Positions 17,866 to 26,176 of a stretch of 64,000 nucleotides of DNA are shown here, one piece after another. This DNA comes from Nocardioides cynanchi. Its GTDB lineage: Bacteria > Actinomycetota > Actinomycetes > Propionibacteriales > Nocardioidaceae. Within the stretch, counting starts at the first letter, position 1. Every line of letters begins with the position of its first letter. A model generated the notes under the pieces. It saw only the letters and a list, made by a program, of their open reading frames with translations. It was not told the DNA's origin and did no database searches. Position numbers and translations under genes: made by a program. Location of the stretch: the NCBI RefSeq assembly GCF_008761635.1, contig NZ_CP044344.1, forward strand, positions 1,922,001 through 1,986,000, written 5' to 3'.

Positions 17866-20165
17866 CGTGCGGCCTCGGTACGCCGCACCAGCAGGTTGCC
17901 GAAGTCGTCGACGGTCGCGGCGAAGCCGGGGTGCAGCGGCACCGTCGAGCCGTACTCCTCCACGATCGCGGGACCGGTGACGGTGGCTCCGGGAGGCAGG
18001 TCGTCGCGCTGGTGGATCGGGGTGTCGACGTAGCCGACCGACGCGTCGAAGCAGACCGGGCGAGTGACGGGACCCGCTGGTCGCGCGGGGTCGAGCCCAT
18101 CGGTGTGGTCTCGACTCCGCTCGACCACCGGAACGGGCTCGATCCCCGGGGCGAGGCGTCGTCGCTCGGGCCTGGTGATCGGGCCGATGCCCGAGACCCG
18201 GAGGTTGACCCACTCCACCTGCTGGGTGTCGTCGCCGGCGAAGTCGTAGCCGTACAGCCCGCGGTGGGCCGTATGGAACGCCGCGACCACGCCGTCCAGC
18301 GCCGCCCGGTCGAGGAGCCCGTCCGGCACCGGGACCCGCACCTCGAACGCCTGCCCGAAGTACCTCAGGTCGGCGGTCCGGACGAACACGTGGGCGGTCT
18401 CGGCGAAGCCCTCGCGCAGCAGCGCGTCGCTGGCCTGGCCGGTCAGCTCGTCGTACGACGTGGCGAGGGTGGTCGGGTCGACGTCGGCGTCGAGACAGAC
18501 CCGGGTCTGCACGTAGTCGTTCTTCACGTCGACGGTGAGCAGCCCGAACGCCGAGACGTTGCCGGGGTCGGGTGGCACCAGCACGGTCGGGACGCCGAGC
18601 ACGTCCATCAGGCGGCACAGCAGCAGCGAGCCCGAGCCGCCGAAGGTGGTCAGCGCGAAGTCGCGCACGTCGAGTCCGCGCTTGACGGTGACCTGGCGCA
18701 GGGCGTTGGCCTGGTTCCACGCGGAGATCTCCAGCACGCCCACCGCGGCCGCCTCGGGGGTCAGGTCGAGCTCGGAGGCGAGCCGCTCGATCCCCGCACG
18801 CGCGGCTCCGACATCGAGCGGGATCTCGCCGCCGAGCAGGTGCGGGGGGATCCGGCCGAGCACCACGTGCGCGTCGGTGATCGTGACGTCCGCACCGCCG
18901 CGGCCGTAGCAGAGCGGCCCCGGGTCGGCACCGGCCGACTGCGGCCCCACCTTGAGGGCTCCCTCCGGCGAGAGCCACGCGATCGAGCCGCCGCCGGCGC
19001 CGACGGTGACCACGTCGATCATCGGGATCTTGCTCGGGTAGGCCCCGACCGTGCCCTCGGTGGTCAGCGTCGGCTCGCCCCCGACCACCACCGACACGTC
19101 GGTCGACGTACCGCCGCCGTCGCAGGTGAGGACCCGGTCGAAGCCGGCCGCACTCGCGATCAGCGCGGCCCCGAGGGCGCCCGCCGCGGGTCCGCTGAGC
19201 ACCGTGGTGATCGGCTGGTGCACGACCTCGTCGGCGCTGAGCACCCCGCCGTTGGACTTCATCACGTAGAACGGAACGCCGGGATGGTCTCGACTCCGCT
19301 CGACCACCGAGGAGCCGCCAGGATGGTCTCGACTCCGCTCGACCACCGAGGAGCCGCCGGGATGGTCTCGACTCCGCTCGACCACCGAGGAGCCGCCGGG
19401 ATGGTCTCGACTCCGCTCGACCACCGAGGGGCCGCCGACGTACGACGAGAGCCGCGCGCTGATGTTGGAGACGTAGGCCGAGAGCCGCGGCTTGACCGCC
19501 GCGTCCACCAGGGTGGTCATCGCGCGTTCGTACTCGCGGTACTCGCGCAGCACCTCGCTGCTGATGCTGACCACCGCGTCGGGGTGCTCCTCGGCGAGCA
19601 CCTCACGCATCCGCTGCTCGTGGCCGGGGTCGGCGTACGAGTGCAGGAAGCAGACCCCGAGCGTGTCGACGCCGCGGTCGCGGAACCAGCGCGCCACCTC
19701 CCGCGCACCAGCCTCGTCGAACGGCCGGATCTCCGCGCCGGTGAAGTCGAGCCGGCCGCCGACCGAGCGGACCAGGTCGCGCGGCACGATCCGGGGCGGC
19801 TTGACCCAGAAGTAGGAGTTGCCGTAGCCGTCGGGGACCGACTGCCGCGCGATCTCCAGCAGGGCGTCGTACCCCTCGGTGGTGACGAAGCCCACCCGGT
19901 CGACCTTGCCCTCCAGCAGCTGGTTGGTGGCGACGGTAGTGCCGTGGCTCACCGCGGAGATCGCGCTGCCGTCGAGGGGGCTGCCGCCGTCACCGAGCAG
20001 GGCCAGCACCTTGTCGATCCCGGCCAGGAAGCCGTCCGCGGGGTTGGCCGGCGTGGACGGCGTCTTGGTGGTGACGATCCGGCCGGTCTCCTCGTCCAGG
20101 GCCACGACGTCGGTGAACGTGCCGCCCGTGTCGATCCCGACCCGGATCCGGCGACGCTGCTGCAT
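17862..20165 (-). CDS. hyuA: Hydantoinase/oxoprolinase family subunit A (HyuA) with in-frame repeat insertion
   Basis: 767 residues against about 690-700 usual. The ASKHA-type ATPase features are present: RVGIDTGGTFTDVVAL at the N-terminus, SHGTTVATNQLLEG, MKSNGGVLSADE, LSGPAAGALGA, CDGGGTSTDVSVV and TFGGSGSLLLCRLMD. Between SARLSSYVGGP and FYVMKSNGG, 52 extra residues are encoded by four tandem 39-bp units (GGSSVVERSRDHP), which fall in a loop before a conserved strand. A further single unit encodes VVERSRDHTDG near residue 690. The frame is kept throughout, so the protein is probably functional. It is followed by hyuB with a 4-nt overlap; a YciI-like gene lies 59 nt upstream. Confidence 0.9.
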   Translation of the reverse strand: MQQRRRIRVGIDTGGTFTDVVALDEETGRIVTTKTPSTPANPADGFLAGIDKVLALLGDGGSPLDGSAISAVSHGTTVATNQLLEGKVDRVGFVTTEGYDALLEIARQSVPDGYGNSYFWVKPPRIVPRDLVRSVGGRLDFTGAEIRPFDEAGAREVARWFRDRGVDTLGVCFLHSYADPGHEQRMREVLAEEHPDAVVSISSEVLREYREYERAMTTLVDAAVKPRLSAYVSNISARLSSYVGGPSVVERSRDHPGGSSVVERSRDHPGGSSVVERSRDHPGGSSVVERSRDHPGVPFYVMKSNGGVLSADEVVHQPITTVLSGPAAGALGAALIASAAGFDRVLTCDGGGTSTDVSVVVGGEPTLTTEGTVGAYPSKIPMIDVVTVGAGGGSIAWLSPEGALKVGPQSAGADPGPLCYGRGGADVTITDAHVVLGRIPPHLLGGEIPLDVGAARAGIERLASELDLTPEAAAVGVLEISAWNQANALRQVTVKRGLDVRDFALTTFGGSGSLLLCRLMDVLGVPTVLVPPDPGNVSAFGLLTVDVKNDYVQTRVCLDADVDPTTLATSYDELTGQASDALLREGFAETAHVFVRTADLRYFGQAFEVRVPVPDGLLDRAALDGVVAAFHTAHRGLYGYDFAGDDTQQVEWVNLRVSGIGPITRPERRRLAPGIEPVPVVERSRDHTDGLDPARPAGPVTRPVCFDASVGYVDTPIHQRDDLPPGATVTGPAIVEEYGSTVPLHPGFAATVDDFGNLLVRRTEAAR
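18107..18130. repeat. Single VVERSRDH repeat copy inside hyuA (C-terminal region)
   Basis: 24-bp core GGTCTCGACTCCGCTCGACC plus ACCG, identical to the tandem copies at 19281-19436. It encodes VVERSRDH within hyuA in the same frame. Confidence 0.85.
19281..19436. repeat. Four tandem 39-bp repeats inside hyuA
   Basis: Units at 19281-19319, 19320-19358, 19359-19397 and 19398-19436, nearly identical. Each contains the core GGTCTCGACTCCGCTCGACC followed by ACCGAGGAGCCGCC. As 39 is divisible by three, each adds 13 residues to HyuA without a frameshift. The same core occurs at 13300, 18107, 26189 and 29094. Confidence 0.95.
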
Positions 20166-20224
20166 GGGGTCGATTCAAGCAGCACCCACGACCGTGCGCG
20201 CCTGGCCAGGCCACCCGCCGCGGG

Positions 20225-20581
20225 TCAGTCCTCCTGGACCGGGCGGATCTCCACCACCGGATGCACCCGGGTCAGCACGTGCGCCGCCTCGACCACCGCG
20301 TCGTAGTCGTCGCAGGTCACGATGTAGAAGCCGGACAGCTGCTCGACGGCCTCCGCGAAGGGCCCGTCGGTGACCAGCACGTCGGAGCTCGGGCCGCGCC
20401 GGACCGTCCGGGCCCGGCTGCTGTGGGTGAGACCGGCCCCGCCGGTCACCGCACCGCCGCGGGCCTCCAGCAGCCGGCCGAACTCGAGGTCGGTGTCGTA
20501 GGTGGTCTGGTGGTCGGCCTCGCTCCCGGCCTCCCACTCGGCCTCGTTGTCGGCCGGGAACATCACGACGTACTCCGACAT
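20225..20581 (-). CDS. YciI/DGPF-domain protein
   Basis: 118 residues of the dimeric alpha/beta barrel YCII superfamily. It begins MSEYVVMFPADNEAEWEAGS and contains VTDGPFAEAVEQLSGFYIVTCDDYDAVVEAA, the DGPFAE motif that names the family. Members are often found with ECF sigma factors, but none is adjacent here; the biochemical role is unknown. A GAGAGGAAA ribosome site precedes the ATG. It sits 59 nt upstream of hyuA on the same strand and may head that transcript, and is divergent from the oxidoreductase gene. Confidence 0.85.
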   Translation of the reverse strand: MSEYVVMFPADNEAEWEAGSEADHQTTYDTDLEFGRLLEARGGAVTGGAGLTHSSRARTVRRGPSSDVLVTDGPFAEAVEQLSGFYIVTCDDYDAVVEAAHVLTRVHPVVEIRPVQED

Positions 20582-20689
20582 GGCGGTTTCCTCTCGTTGG
20601 CTGGTCTGACACCGGGGTGACGCAGGCGGCGGCCCGGTTTCGACGTTCGTGCCGGAGCAGCCTCGGGCGGGCCTTGACAGGATGCCCGG

Positions 20690-21718
20690 GTGACCACGCT
20701 GCCACCCACCCGGATCCCCGACCCGTACGACGCTCCGGCGATCCGCTGGGGCGTGCTGGCCCCGGGCGGGATCGCCCGCGCCTGGGCCACCGCCCTGCAC
20801 GCGACGACCCGGTCCCGGGTCGTGGCGGTCGGCTCCCGGTCGGCGGAGCGGGCCGAGGCGTTCCTGGCCGAGCTCGGTGCCGAGCGGGCGCACGGCAGCT
20901 ACGAGGCCCTGGTCGACGACCCCGACGTCGACGCGGTCTACGTCGCCAGCCCGCATTCCCAGCACCACGACCACGCCCTGCTGGCGCTGGGCGCGGGCAA
21001 GCCGGTGCTGGTGGAGAAGGCCTTCACCCGCAACGCCACCGAGGCGGCCGCCGTGATCGACGCCGCCCGCGCTCGGGGGCTCCTCGTGGTCGAGGCGATG
21101 TGGGCCCGGTTCCTGCCGCACGTCGACGTCGTACGACGCTGCCTCGAGGACGGGCTGCTCGGCGAGGTCGTGACGGTCTCCGCGGACCACGGCCAGCGGT
21201 TGTACCCGGACGGTCCCCAGCGACTGGCCGACCCGGCCCTGGCCGGTGGCGCCCTGCTGGACCTGGGTGTCTACCCGGTCTCGCTCGCGCACCTCGTCCT
21301 CGGCGGGTTCACCGACGTCCGGGCCACCGGCACCCTCGCCGCGACCGGCGTGGACGCCAGCGAGACGATCGCGGTGACCGGTCCGGGCGGCGGCTTCGGC
21401 ACGCTCTCCTCGACCATGCTCGCGAAGACGCCCTGCACGGCCTCGGTCTCCGGCACCCGGCTGCGCCTGGAGGTCGACGGAGTGTTCTACCAGCCGAACG
21501 TGGTCCGGCTGCTCGACCCCGACGACCACGAGCTCGACCGCTACGAGCCACCGAGCCGGGAGCACGGGCTGGCCTACGAGGCGGCGGAGTTCGCCCGCCT
21601 GCTCGTGGCCGGTCGGACCGAGTCCGACCTCCTGCCGCTCGACGAGACGCTGGCGATCATGCGGGTCCTCGACGACGTACGCCGCCAGCTGGGCGTCGGC
21701 TTCCCCGGCGAGGGCTGA
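20690..21718 (+). CDS. Gfo/Idh/MocA family oxidoreductase
   Basis: 342 residues. The N-terminal Rossmann domain reads IRWGVLAPGGIARAWATAL, close to the GxGxxA dinucleotide loop but with Pro-Gly. Then come DPDVDAVYVASPHSQHHDHALLAL and GKPVLVEKAFTRNATEA, with the EK(P/A) motif whose Lys lies in the active site. The C-terminal half matches the alpha/beta substrate domain (LLDLGVYPVSLAHLVLGG). Probably an NAD(P)-dependent sugar or trans-dihydrodiol dehydrogenase-like enzyme. GTG start; CAGGAT lies 6 nt before it. Transcribed divergently from the YciI gene; no pathway link seen. Confidence 0.9.
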   Translation: MTTLPPTRIPDPYDAPAIRWGVLAPGGIARAWATALHATTRSRVVAVGSRSAERAEAFLAELGAERAHGSYEALVDDPDVDAVYVASPHSQHHDHALLALGAGKPVLVEKAFTRNATEAAAVIDAARARGLLVVEAMWARFLPHVDVVRRCLEDGLLGEVVTVSADHGQRLYPDGPQRLADPALAGGALLDLGVYPVSLAHLVLGGFTDVRATGTLAATGVDASETIAVTGPGGGFGTLSSTMLAKTPCTASVSGTRLRLEVDGVFYQPNVVRLLDPDDHELDRYEPPSREHGLAYEAAEFARLLVAGRTESDLLPLDETLAIMRVLDDVRRQLGVGFPGEG

Positions 21719-21734
21719 GCCCGGACAGCACCGC

Positions 21735-22403
21735 TCAGGTGTCGGACGGACGCTCGTTGTAGACGCCCGCGGCCTCCTGGCCGCTGAGACGCTGGATCTC
21801 GGCCATCACCTGGTCGGTGATCTCGCGCCGCGCCTTCCCGGGGGGTACGCCGTCGTACCGGCCGCGGACGTCGATCGGCGGCCCGAACGCCACGGTCACC
21901 TTGACCCGCTTGGGCAGGCGGCTGCCGACGGGCTGGACCCGGTCGGTGCCGATCAGCCCGAGCGGCACGATCGGTGCCCCCGAGGTCAGCGCCAGCTGGG
22001 CGACGCCGGTCCGGCCGCGGTACAGGCGTCCGTCGCGGGAACGCGTGCCCTCGGGGTAGATCCCGAAGGCACCGCCACCGGCGAGCACGCCGAGGGCGGT
22101 GTCGAGACTGGCGATGGCCGCCTTGGAGTCGTCGCGGTCGACAGGCAGGGCACCGAGCGCCTCGTACCACGCCTTGGCGAGCCGCCCCTTCACGCCCGGC
22201 TGCTCGAAGTAGTCCGACTTCGCCAGGAACGCCACCGGCCGCGGCACGACGATCGGGATCACCACGCTGTCGATGAAGCTGAGGTGGTTGCTGGCCAGGA
22301 TCACCGGCCCCGTCGCCGGCACCTGCTCGAGACCGGTCACGGTCGGTCGCCAGACCGCCTTCGCCAGCGGCGGGACGACCGAGTGGAGCACGCCGTACAG
22401 CAC
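21735..22403 (-). CDS. 1-acyl-sn-glycerol-3-phosphate acyltransferase (PlsC family)
   Basis: 222 residues. Motif I NHLSFIDSV (HX4D), motif II near GVKGRLAKAWYEALGALPVD, motif III FGIYPEGTRSRDGRLYRG and motif IV IVPLGLIGTD are in order. Such enzymes acylate lysophosphatidate or related acceptors at the membrane. The GTG start gives VLYGVLHSVVPPLAKAVWRP after GGGCGG; upstream in-frame sequence is Arg-rich and antisense to intergenic DNA, so it is left out. Its stop is 16 nt from the convergent oxidoreductase stop. Confidence 0.9.
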   Translation of the reverse strand: MLYGVLHSVVPPLAKAVWRPTVTGLEQVPATGPVILASNHLSFIDSVVIPIVVPRPVAFLAKSDYFEQPGVKGRLAKAWYEALGALPVDRDDSKAAIASLDTALGVLAGGGAFGIYPEGTRSRDGRLYRGRTGVAQLALTSGAPIVPLGLIGTDRVQPVGSRLPKRVKVTVAFGPPIDVRGRYDGVPPGKARREITDQVMAEIQRLSGQEAAGVYNERPSDT

Positions 22404-22446
22404 CCGCCCATCTTGCCGCACGGCCCTGCTCCGGACGGTACGGGTC

Positions 22447-23232
22447 TCAGCGGTGCCAGACGTACGGCGTGCTGGTCGTGACCGCGAGCAGCCCCGACCG
22501 TTCCAGGATCGGCCGCGACATCGCGCTGCAGTCACTGTGGAGGTAGCGCACGCCCCCGGCGACCGCTGCCCGTGCCCGGGCGGCGGTCAGCGCCCGGTAG
22601 ATGCCGCGACCGCGCCACTCCGGGAGCGTCGCTCCGCCCCAGAGCCCGGCGAACTCGGTGTCCTCGACGCGGGCCAGGCGGCCCGCGCTGACCACCCGGC
22701 CGTCGGCCTCGGCGACCCAGAACGTCTCCAGGCCGGCCGACCGGTCGAGCCGGTCCAGCACCTCGGCGGCGGTCGGTCCCCGGCCGAAGACCTCGCGCTG
22801 CATCCGGGCGGCCTCGGTGACGACGGCCTCGCGCTCGGGCAGGTCGTCCACGCGTCGTACGACGACCCCGGGCGGCAGGTCGACGTTCACGGCCAGCGCC
22901 CGGGCGTCACCGACCATCACGGTCTCGACCTCCTCGGGCACCAGTCCGTGCGCCTCGAGCCGGGCACCGAGGTCGGCGGGCCGGTCGTGCCCGCGCGTCT
23001 TCCACTCGAACTCCTCGACCTGCGGCAGCGCCGCGAAGTAGGCCACCGTCTGCGCGATCAGGGCATCGACGTCGGCGACCCCGTCGAGGCTCTCGTAGCT
23101 GACGAAGCCGCTGGTGGCGAAGATCCCGCGCCACAGCGGCCCGGACCGGTCCGAGCTCAGCGAGCCGGCGACCTCGGCGGCACCGCGCAGCTGGGCGTCG
23201 TAGGCGGTGAGCAGTGCGGCGTCCTCGTTCAT
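22447..23232 (-). CDS. GNAT family N-acetyltransferase
   Basis: 261 residues. The C-terminal half is a GNAT domain: FWVAEADGRVVSAGRL, FAGLWGGATLPEWRGRGIYRALTAARARAA (acetyl-CoA pyrophosphate loop RGRGIY) and a final YLHSDCSAMSRPILERSGL. The N-terminal 130 residues resemble a degenerate second GNAT-like domain. A strong AAGGAG lies 5 nt before the ATG, fixing the start. The acceptor is unknown. Upstream lies the 0.9-kb gene-free repeat region. Confidence 0.88.
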   Translation of the reverse strand: MNEDAALLTAYDAQLRGAAEVAGSLSSDRSGPLWRGIFATSGFVSYESLDGVADVDALIAQTVAYFAALPQVEEFEWKTRGHDRPADLGARLEAHGLVPEEVETVMVGDARALAVNVDLPPGVVVRRVDDLPEREAVVTEAARMQREVFGRGPTAAEVLDRLDRSAGLETFWVAEADGRVVSAGRLARVEDTEFAGLWGGATLPEWRGRGIYRALTAARARAAVAGGVRYLHSDCSAMSRPILERSGLLAVTTSTPYVWHR

Positions 23233-23308
23233 CGTTCTCCTTCTCGTCACGTCCGGGACGCCCAGCATCGTCCGGCACGTCGACCGGGGCCACGTGAATA
23301 CGACGGAG

Positions 23309-23715
23309 CCGGAAATGGTTGAAGGGCCCTCGTAGGTATGAGCTACAAGGGCCCTTCAGATGGTGACCCGCCGGGCCCCGGCGCAAGTCCGTGGTCCAGC
23401 GGTCCACCGGCGGTTGGTACTGGTGACGCTCCCAACCCATCGTCCGGCTCCTCCGACCCCGGCGGCCCCGTCACCTGGCCTCCGCGGCGCCCTCCCAGCA
23501 AGCTGGGCGGCCACCGTGCGGATCTTCGTCTCCGACCGATCCCGCGCTCCCCGGAGGGAGTGCGTGAGGGAAGTTCTATGCCCCGGGAGCCCAGTCCCAC
23601 AAGGGCTTTCGGGCACTTTTTTCGACATACTTCGGTTTCCACCACGCCCTCCACAGGATGGCGCCTCGTCCTCCACAGATCGGGGCGAGTTGTGCACAGG
23701 GCGGCCACCTTCGGG
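23309..23715. repeat. First copy of a ~415-bp tandem duplicated non-coding module
   Basis: Starts at GCCGGAAATGG just before a hairpin and includes a second conserved block from GGATCTTCGTCTCCGACCGA (from 23519) through ACATACTTCGGTTTCC to the CCACAG-rich end. The same order of sequence returns 415-416 bp later. Between the hairpin and the second block the two copies are diverged. Short open frames exist on both strands but none has conserved coding character plus a ribosome site, so I call no gene here. Confidence 0.85.
23321..23357 (-). terminator. Strong hairpin, copy 1 (terminator-like or ncRNA end)
   Basis: GAAGGGCCCT pairs with AGGGCCCTTC, and inside it GTAG pairs with CTAC around GTATGAG, giving 14 paired bases with one internal mismatch. 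On the minus strand it lies at the end of the duplicated module and about 90 nt before the acetyltransferase start. It could terminate a short minus-strand RNA or read-through from the amidase operon. Confidence 0.55.
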
Positions 23716-23724
23716 GCGCAGCGG

Positions 23725-24110
23725 CCGGAAATGGCGGAAGGGCCCTCGTAGGTATGAGCTACAAGGGCCCTTCACTGGTGAGCGGCTCGAGCCGAAGCCC
23801 GTGCCCCTCCCCCTCGACCGTTCCGGTGACGCTCCCGGTCGATCCAGTCATCGCCTCCGACCCCGGCAGCCCTCGTCACCCGGCTCCCGCGACGCTGGTC
23901 CAGCACGCTGGTCCTGCGTCGTACGGATCTTCGTCTCCGACCGATCCCGCGCTCCCCGGAGGGAGTGCGTGAGGAGAGTTCTATTCCCCCGGAGCCCAGC
24001 CCCACAAGGGCTTTCCGCCACCAATTCCCACATACTTCGGTTTCCGGCGCGTCGTCCACAGTGAGCGGGTGGTTCGTCCACAGGACGGCGCCTCGTCTCC
24101 ACAACATCCA
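23725..24110. repeat. Second copy of the duplicated non-coding module
   Basis: Same layout as the first copy: GGCCGGAAATGG and hairpin, a diverged middle, then the block beginning ACGGATCTTCGTCTCCGACC at 23933 and continuing through the CCACAG-rich tail. Conservation between the copies is highest in the GGATCTTCGTCTCCGACC-to-GGAGGGAGTGCGTGAG segment and around CACAAGGGCTTTC, which suggests selection on, or recent origin of, those parts. Confidence 0.85.
23737..23773 (-). terminator. Strong hairpin, copy 2
   Basis: Identical to the hairpin at 23321-23357 over all 37 nt. It lies about 370 nt after the amidase stop on the minus strand, too far for a simple amidase terminator, and exactly one module length from copy 1. 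Confidence 0.55.
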
Positions 24111-24140
24111 GGTCGGCCTGTGGAGAGCGGGCTCGCCGGA

Positions 24141-25535
24141 CTAGACCAGTCCGGCGGCGGCCTCGAAGGCGGCCGCGACCTCGAGCAGACGCCGGTCGGC
24201 ACCGAACGGCGCCACGATCTGGATGCCGACCGGAAGGCCGCCCCGGGTCTGCCCCGCCGGCACCGAGATCGCCGGGCAGCCGGTCACCGTGATCACGTAG
24301 CACGACCGCATCCAGTCCAGGTACGTCGTCATCGGGCGGCCGTTGATCCGGGTCGGGTACTCCTGCTCGACGGGGAACGGCGGCACCTGTGCGGTGGGCA
24401 GCACCAGCACGTCGTAGGTCTCGAAGAAGCGGCGCATCCGCTCCGCGAGGGCCGTCCGCTGGGCGTAGGCGCGAGCGACGTCGGCGCCGGTCAGGTGCTC
24501 GCCGGCCCGGATGTTGTCGGCCAGCGACCGCTTGATCCCCGTGGGGTGCGCGGCGAGGAGGGGACCGAGGCCCGCCTGGAAGCTCCACGCGCGCAGGGTG
24601 CGGAAGGTGTCGTCGGCCTCGGTGAGGTCGGGCTGGGCCTGCTCGACCCGCGCCCCTCCCGCGGCGAGACTCTCCCCCGCCGCCGCGACGACCCCGGACA
24701 CCTCGGCGTCGACCTCGAGCAGCCCGGCCAGGTCGACGCTCAGCGCGACCCGGAGCCCCCTCAGGTCGCCCGCCACCGGCGGGGCGAACGACCGGCCCGG
24801 CTCCGCCAGCGCGGTCGGCACGCGCGGGTCGGGTCCGGCGATCACCGACAGCAGCAGGGCGACGTCGCCGACGTCCCGCGCCAGCGGGCCGCTGGTCGCC
24901 GTGGTCTCCCAGAGGTTGTCGGTGGGCCACGACGGCACCCGTCCCAGCGACGGCCGCAGCCCGACCACCCCGCAGAACGACGCCGGGTTGCGCAGCGAGC
25001 CGCCCATGTCGGAGCCGTCGGCGAGCGGCACCATCCCCGCGCGCAGGGCACAGGCCGCTCCCCCGCTGGAGCCGCCGGCCGAGCGGGTCGGGTCGACCGG
25101 GTTGAGGGTGGCGCCGAAGACCGGGTTGAAGGTGTGCGAGCCGGCCGCGAACTCCGGCACGTTGGTCTTCCCGATCGGCACCACACCCGCCGCCCGGATC
25201 CGTTCGACGACCAGCTCGTCGGCGTCGGGCACGTGGTCGGCGAAGAGCGGCGAGCCGTACGTCGTCCGCCAGCCCGCGACGTCGTGGGTGTCCTTGAACG
25301 CGAACGGCAGGCCGTGCAAGGGGCCGAGGTCGGCACCGCTCGCCGTCCGCTCGTCGGCGGCGTCGGCCGCGGCCCGGGCGCGCTCCTCGTCGAGTGACAC
25401 GATCGCGTTGAGCTGCGGGTTGCGCTCGGCGATCCGGGCCAGGTGCAGGTCCAGGAGCTCGCGGGCCGAGATCTCGCGACGTCGTACGCCGTCGGCCATG
25501 GCCCGCGCGGTCGACTCGACGGTCAGCCCCGTCAC
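24141..25535 (-). CDS. Amidase signature family amidohydrolase
   Basis: 464 residues. The Ser-cisSer-Lys triad is visible: Lys in LPFAFKDTHDVAG, cis-Ser in the RSAGGSSGGAACAL signature, and nucleophile Ser in DGSDMGGSLRNPA. Family members hydrolyse amides; some open or shorten ureides. It is the last gene of the permease/molybdenum hydroxylase operon, its GTG overlapping the coxG-like stop (GTGA), so it very likely acts on a product of that pathway. Candidates are malonamate (to malonate and ammonia) or ureidomalonate; this is inference. GatA is unlikely because gatB/gatC are absent nearby and the setting is catabolic. Confidence 0.9.
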   Translation of the reverse strand: MTGLTVESTARAMADGVRRREISARELLDLHLARIAERNPQLNAIVSLDEERARAAADAADERTASGADLGPLHGLPFAFKDTHDVAGWRTTYGSPLFADHVPDADELVVERIRAAGVVPIGKTNVPEFAAGSHTFNPVFGATLNPVDPTRSAGGSSGGAACALRAGMVPLADGSDMGGSLRNPASFCGVVGLRPSLGRVPSWPTDNLWETTATSGPLARDVGDVALLLSVIAGPDPRVPTALAEPGRSFAPPVAGDLRGLRVALSVDLAGLLEVDAEVSGVVAAAGESLAAGGARVEQAQPDLTEADDTFRTLRAWSFQAGLGPLLAAHPTGIKRSLADNIRAGEHLTGADVARAYAQRTALAERMRRFFETYDVLVLPTAQVPPFPVEQEYPTRINGRPMTTYLDWMRSCYVITVTGCPAISVPAGQTRGGLPVGIQIVAPFGADRRLLEVAAAFEAAAGLV

Positions 25536-26176
25536 CGGCGCCGCCGGCCGACGAGCGAGCCGGCGAGCACGCCGAGCAGGACCAGTCCGGCGCCGACCGC
25601 GATCCCCTTGCGGAACTCCTGTTGGGCGTCGACGGAGCGGGCGGGGGCGGTGAAGACCCGGCCGACCTCGGGCGCGGCCGAGGTGGCACCAGGCGTGATC
25701 GCCCGGTCGGGTGCGCCTCCGCCACCCGGGCGCGGGCCGGCGGAGGCGATCGCCTCGCCGACGTTGGCGAAGAACTCCCCCGCGGTGCGCCTGGAGACCG
25801 AGGCGAGCAGCCGCTGACCGACCCCGCCGACCATGCCGCCCACGGTGGCGTCCGCGTCGTACTCGACCACGGTCTGGCCGCCGGACTCACGGAAGGAGAC
25901 CTCGACCGTGGCGTCGATCGTCCCGGGGGCGCCGGCCCCCTGGAGGCGCATCACCAGCGACTCGTGCGGGACCAGGTCGGAGAGCCTGCAGGTGCCGTCG
26001 TAGGACCCCCGGATCGAGGCGACGCCGGCGGTGACGGTCAGGTCGTAGGCGTGCTCACCGGCCGCGACCAGCCGCTCGCAGCCGGGGATGGTGCGGACCA
26101 GGACGGCCGGGTCGAGCAGCGCCTCCCAGACGGTCTCGACCGGGTAGGGAATGGCCTCGCGGCCGGTGATCCTCAT
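25532..26176 (-). CDS. CoxG-like SRPBCC protein with C-terminal membrane anchor
   Basis: 214 residues. An SRPBCC domain (about 1-150) starts MRITGREAIPYPVETVWEALLDP and contains IPGCERL and GAGAPGTIDATVEVSF. It is followed by a Pro/Ala linker and one C-terminal helix GIAVGAGLVLLGVLAGSLVG with an Arg tail. In carboxydotrophs CoxG recruits the Cox molybdoenzyme to the membrane. Here it sits between the large subunit and amidase genes with 4-nt overlaps on both sides, so a comparable anchoring or electron-transfer docking role for this hydroxylase is likely. Confidence 0.88.
   Translation of the reverse strand: MRITGREAIPYPVETVWEALLDPAVLVRTIPGCERLVAAGEHAYDLTVTAGVASIRGSYDGTCRLSDLVPHESLVMRLQGAGAPGTIDATVEVSFRESGGQTVVEYDADATVGGMVGGVGQRLLASVSRRTAGEFFANVGEAIASAGPRPGGGGAPDRAITPGATSAAPEVGRVFTAPARSVDAQQEFRKGIAVGAGLVLLGVLAGSLVGRRRR

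Noticed and set aside
19281-19436. CRISPR array at the tandem repeats in hyuA
   Set aside because: Units are contiguous without unique spacers, lie inside a coding frame, and no cas genes are present.
23356-23775. 139-codon minus-strand frame in the gene-free region
   Set aside because: It spans the hairpin and a diverged stretch, starts within the hairpin loop region without a ribosome site, and the two repeat copies do not preserve one continuous frame.
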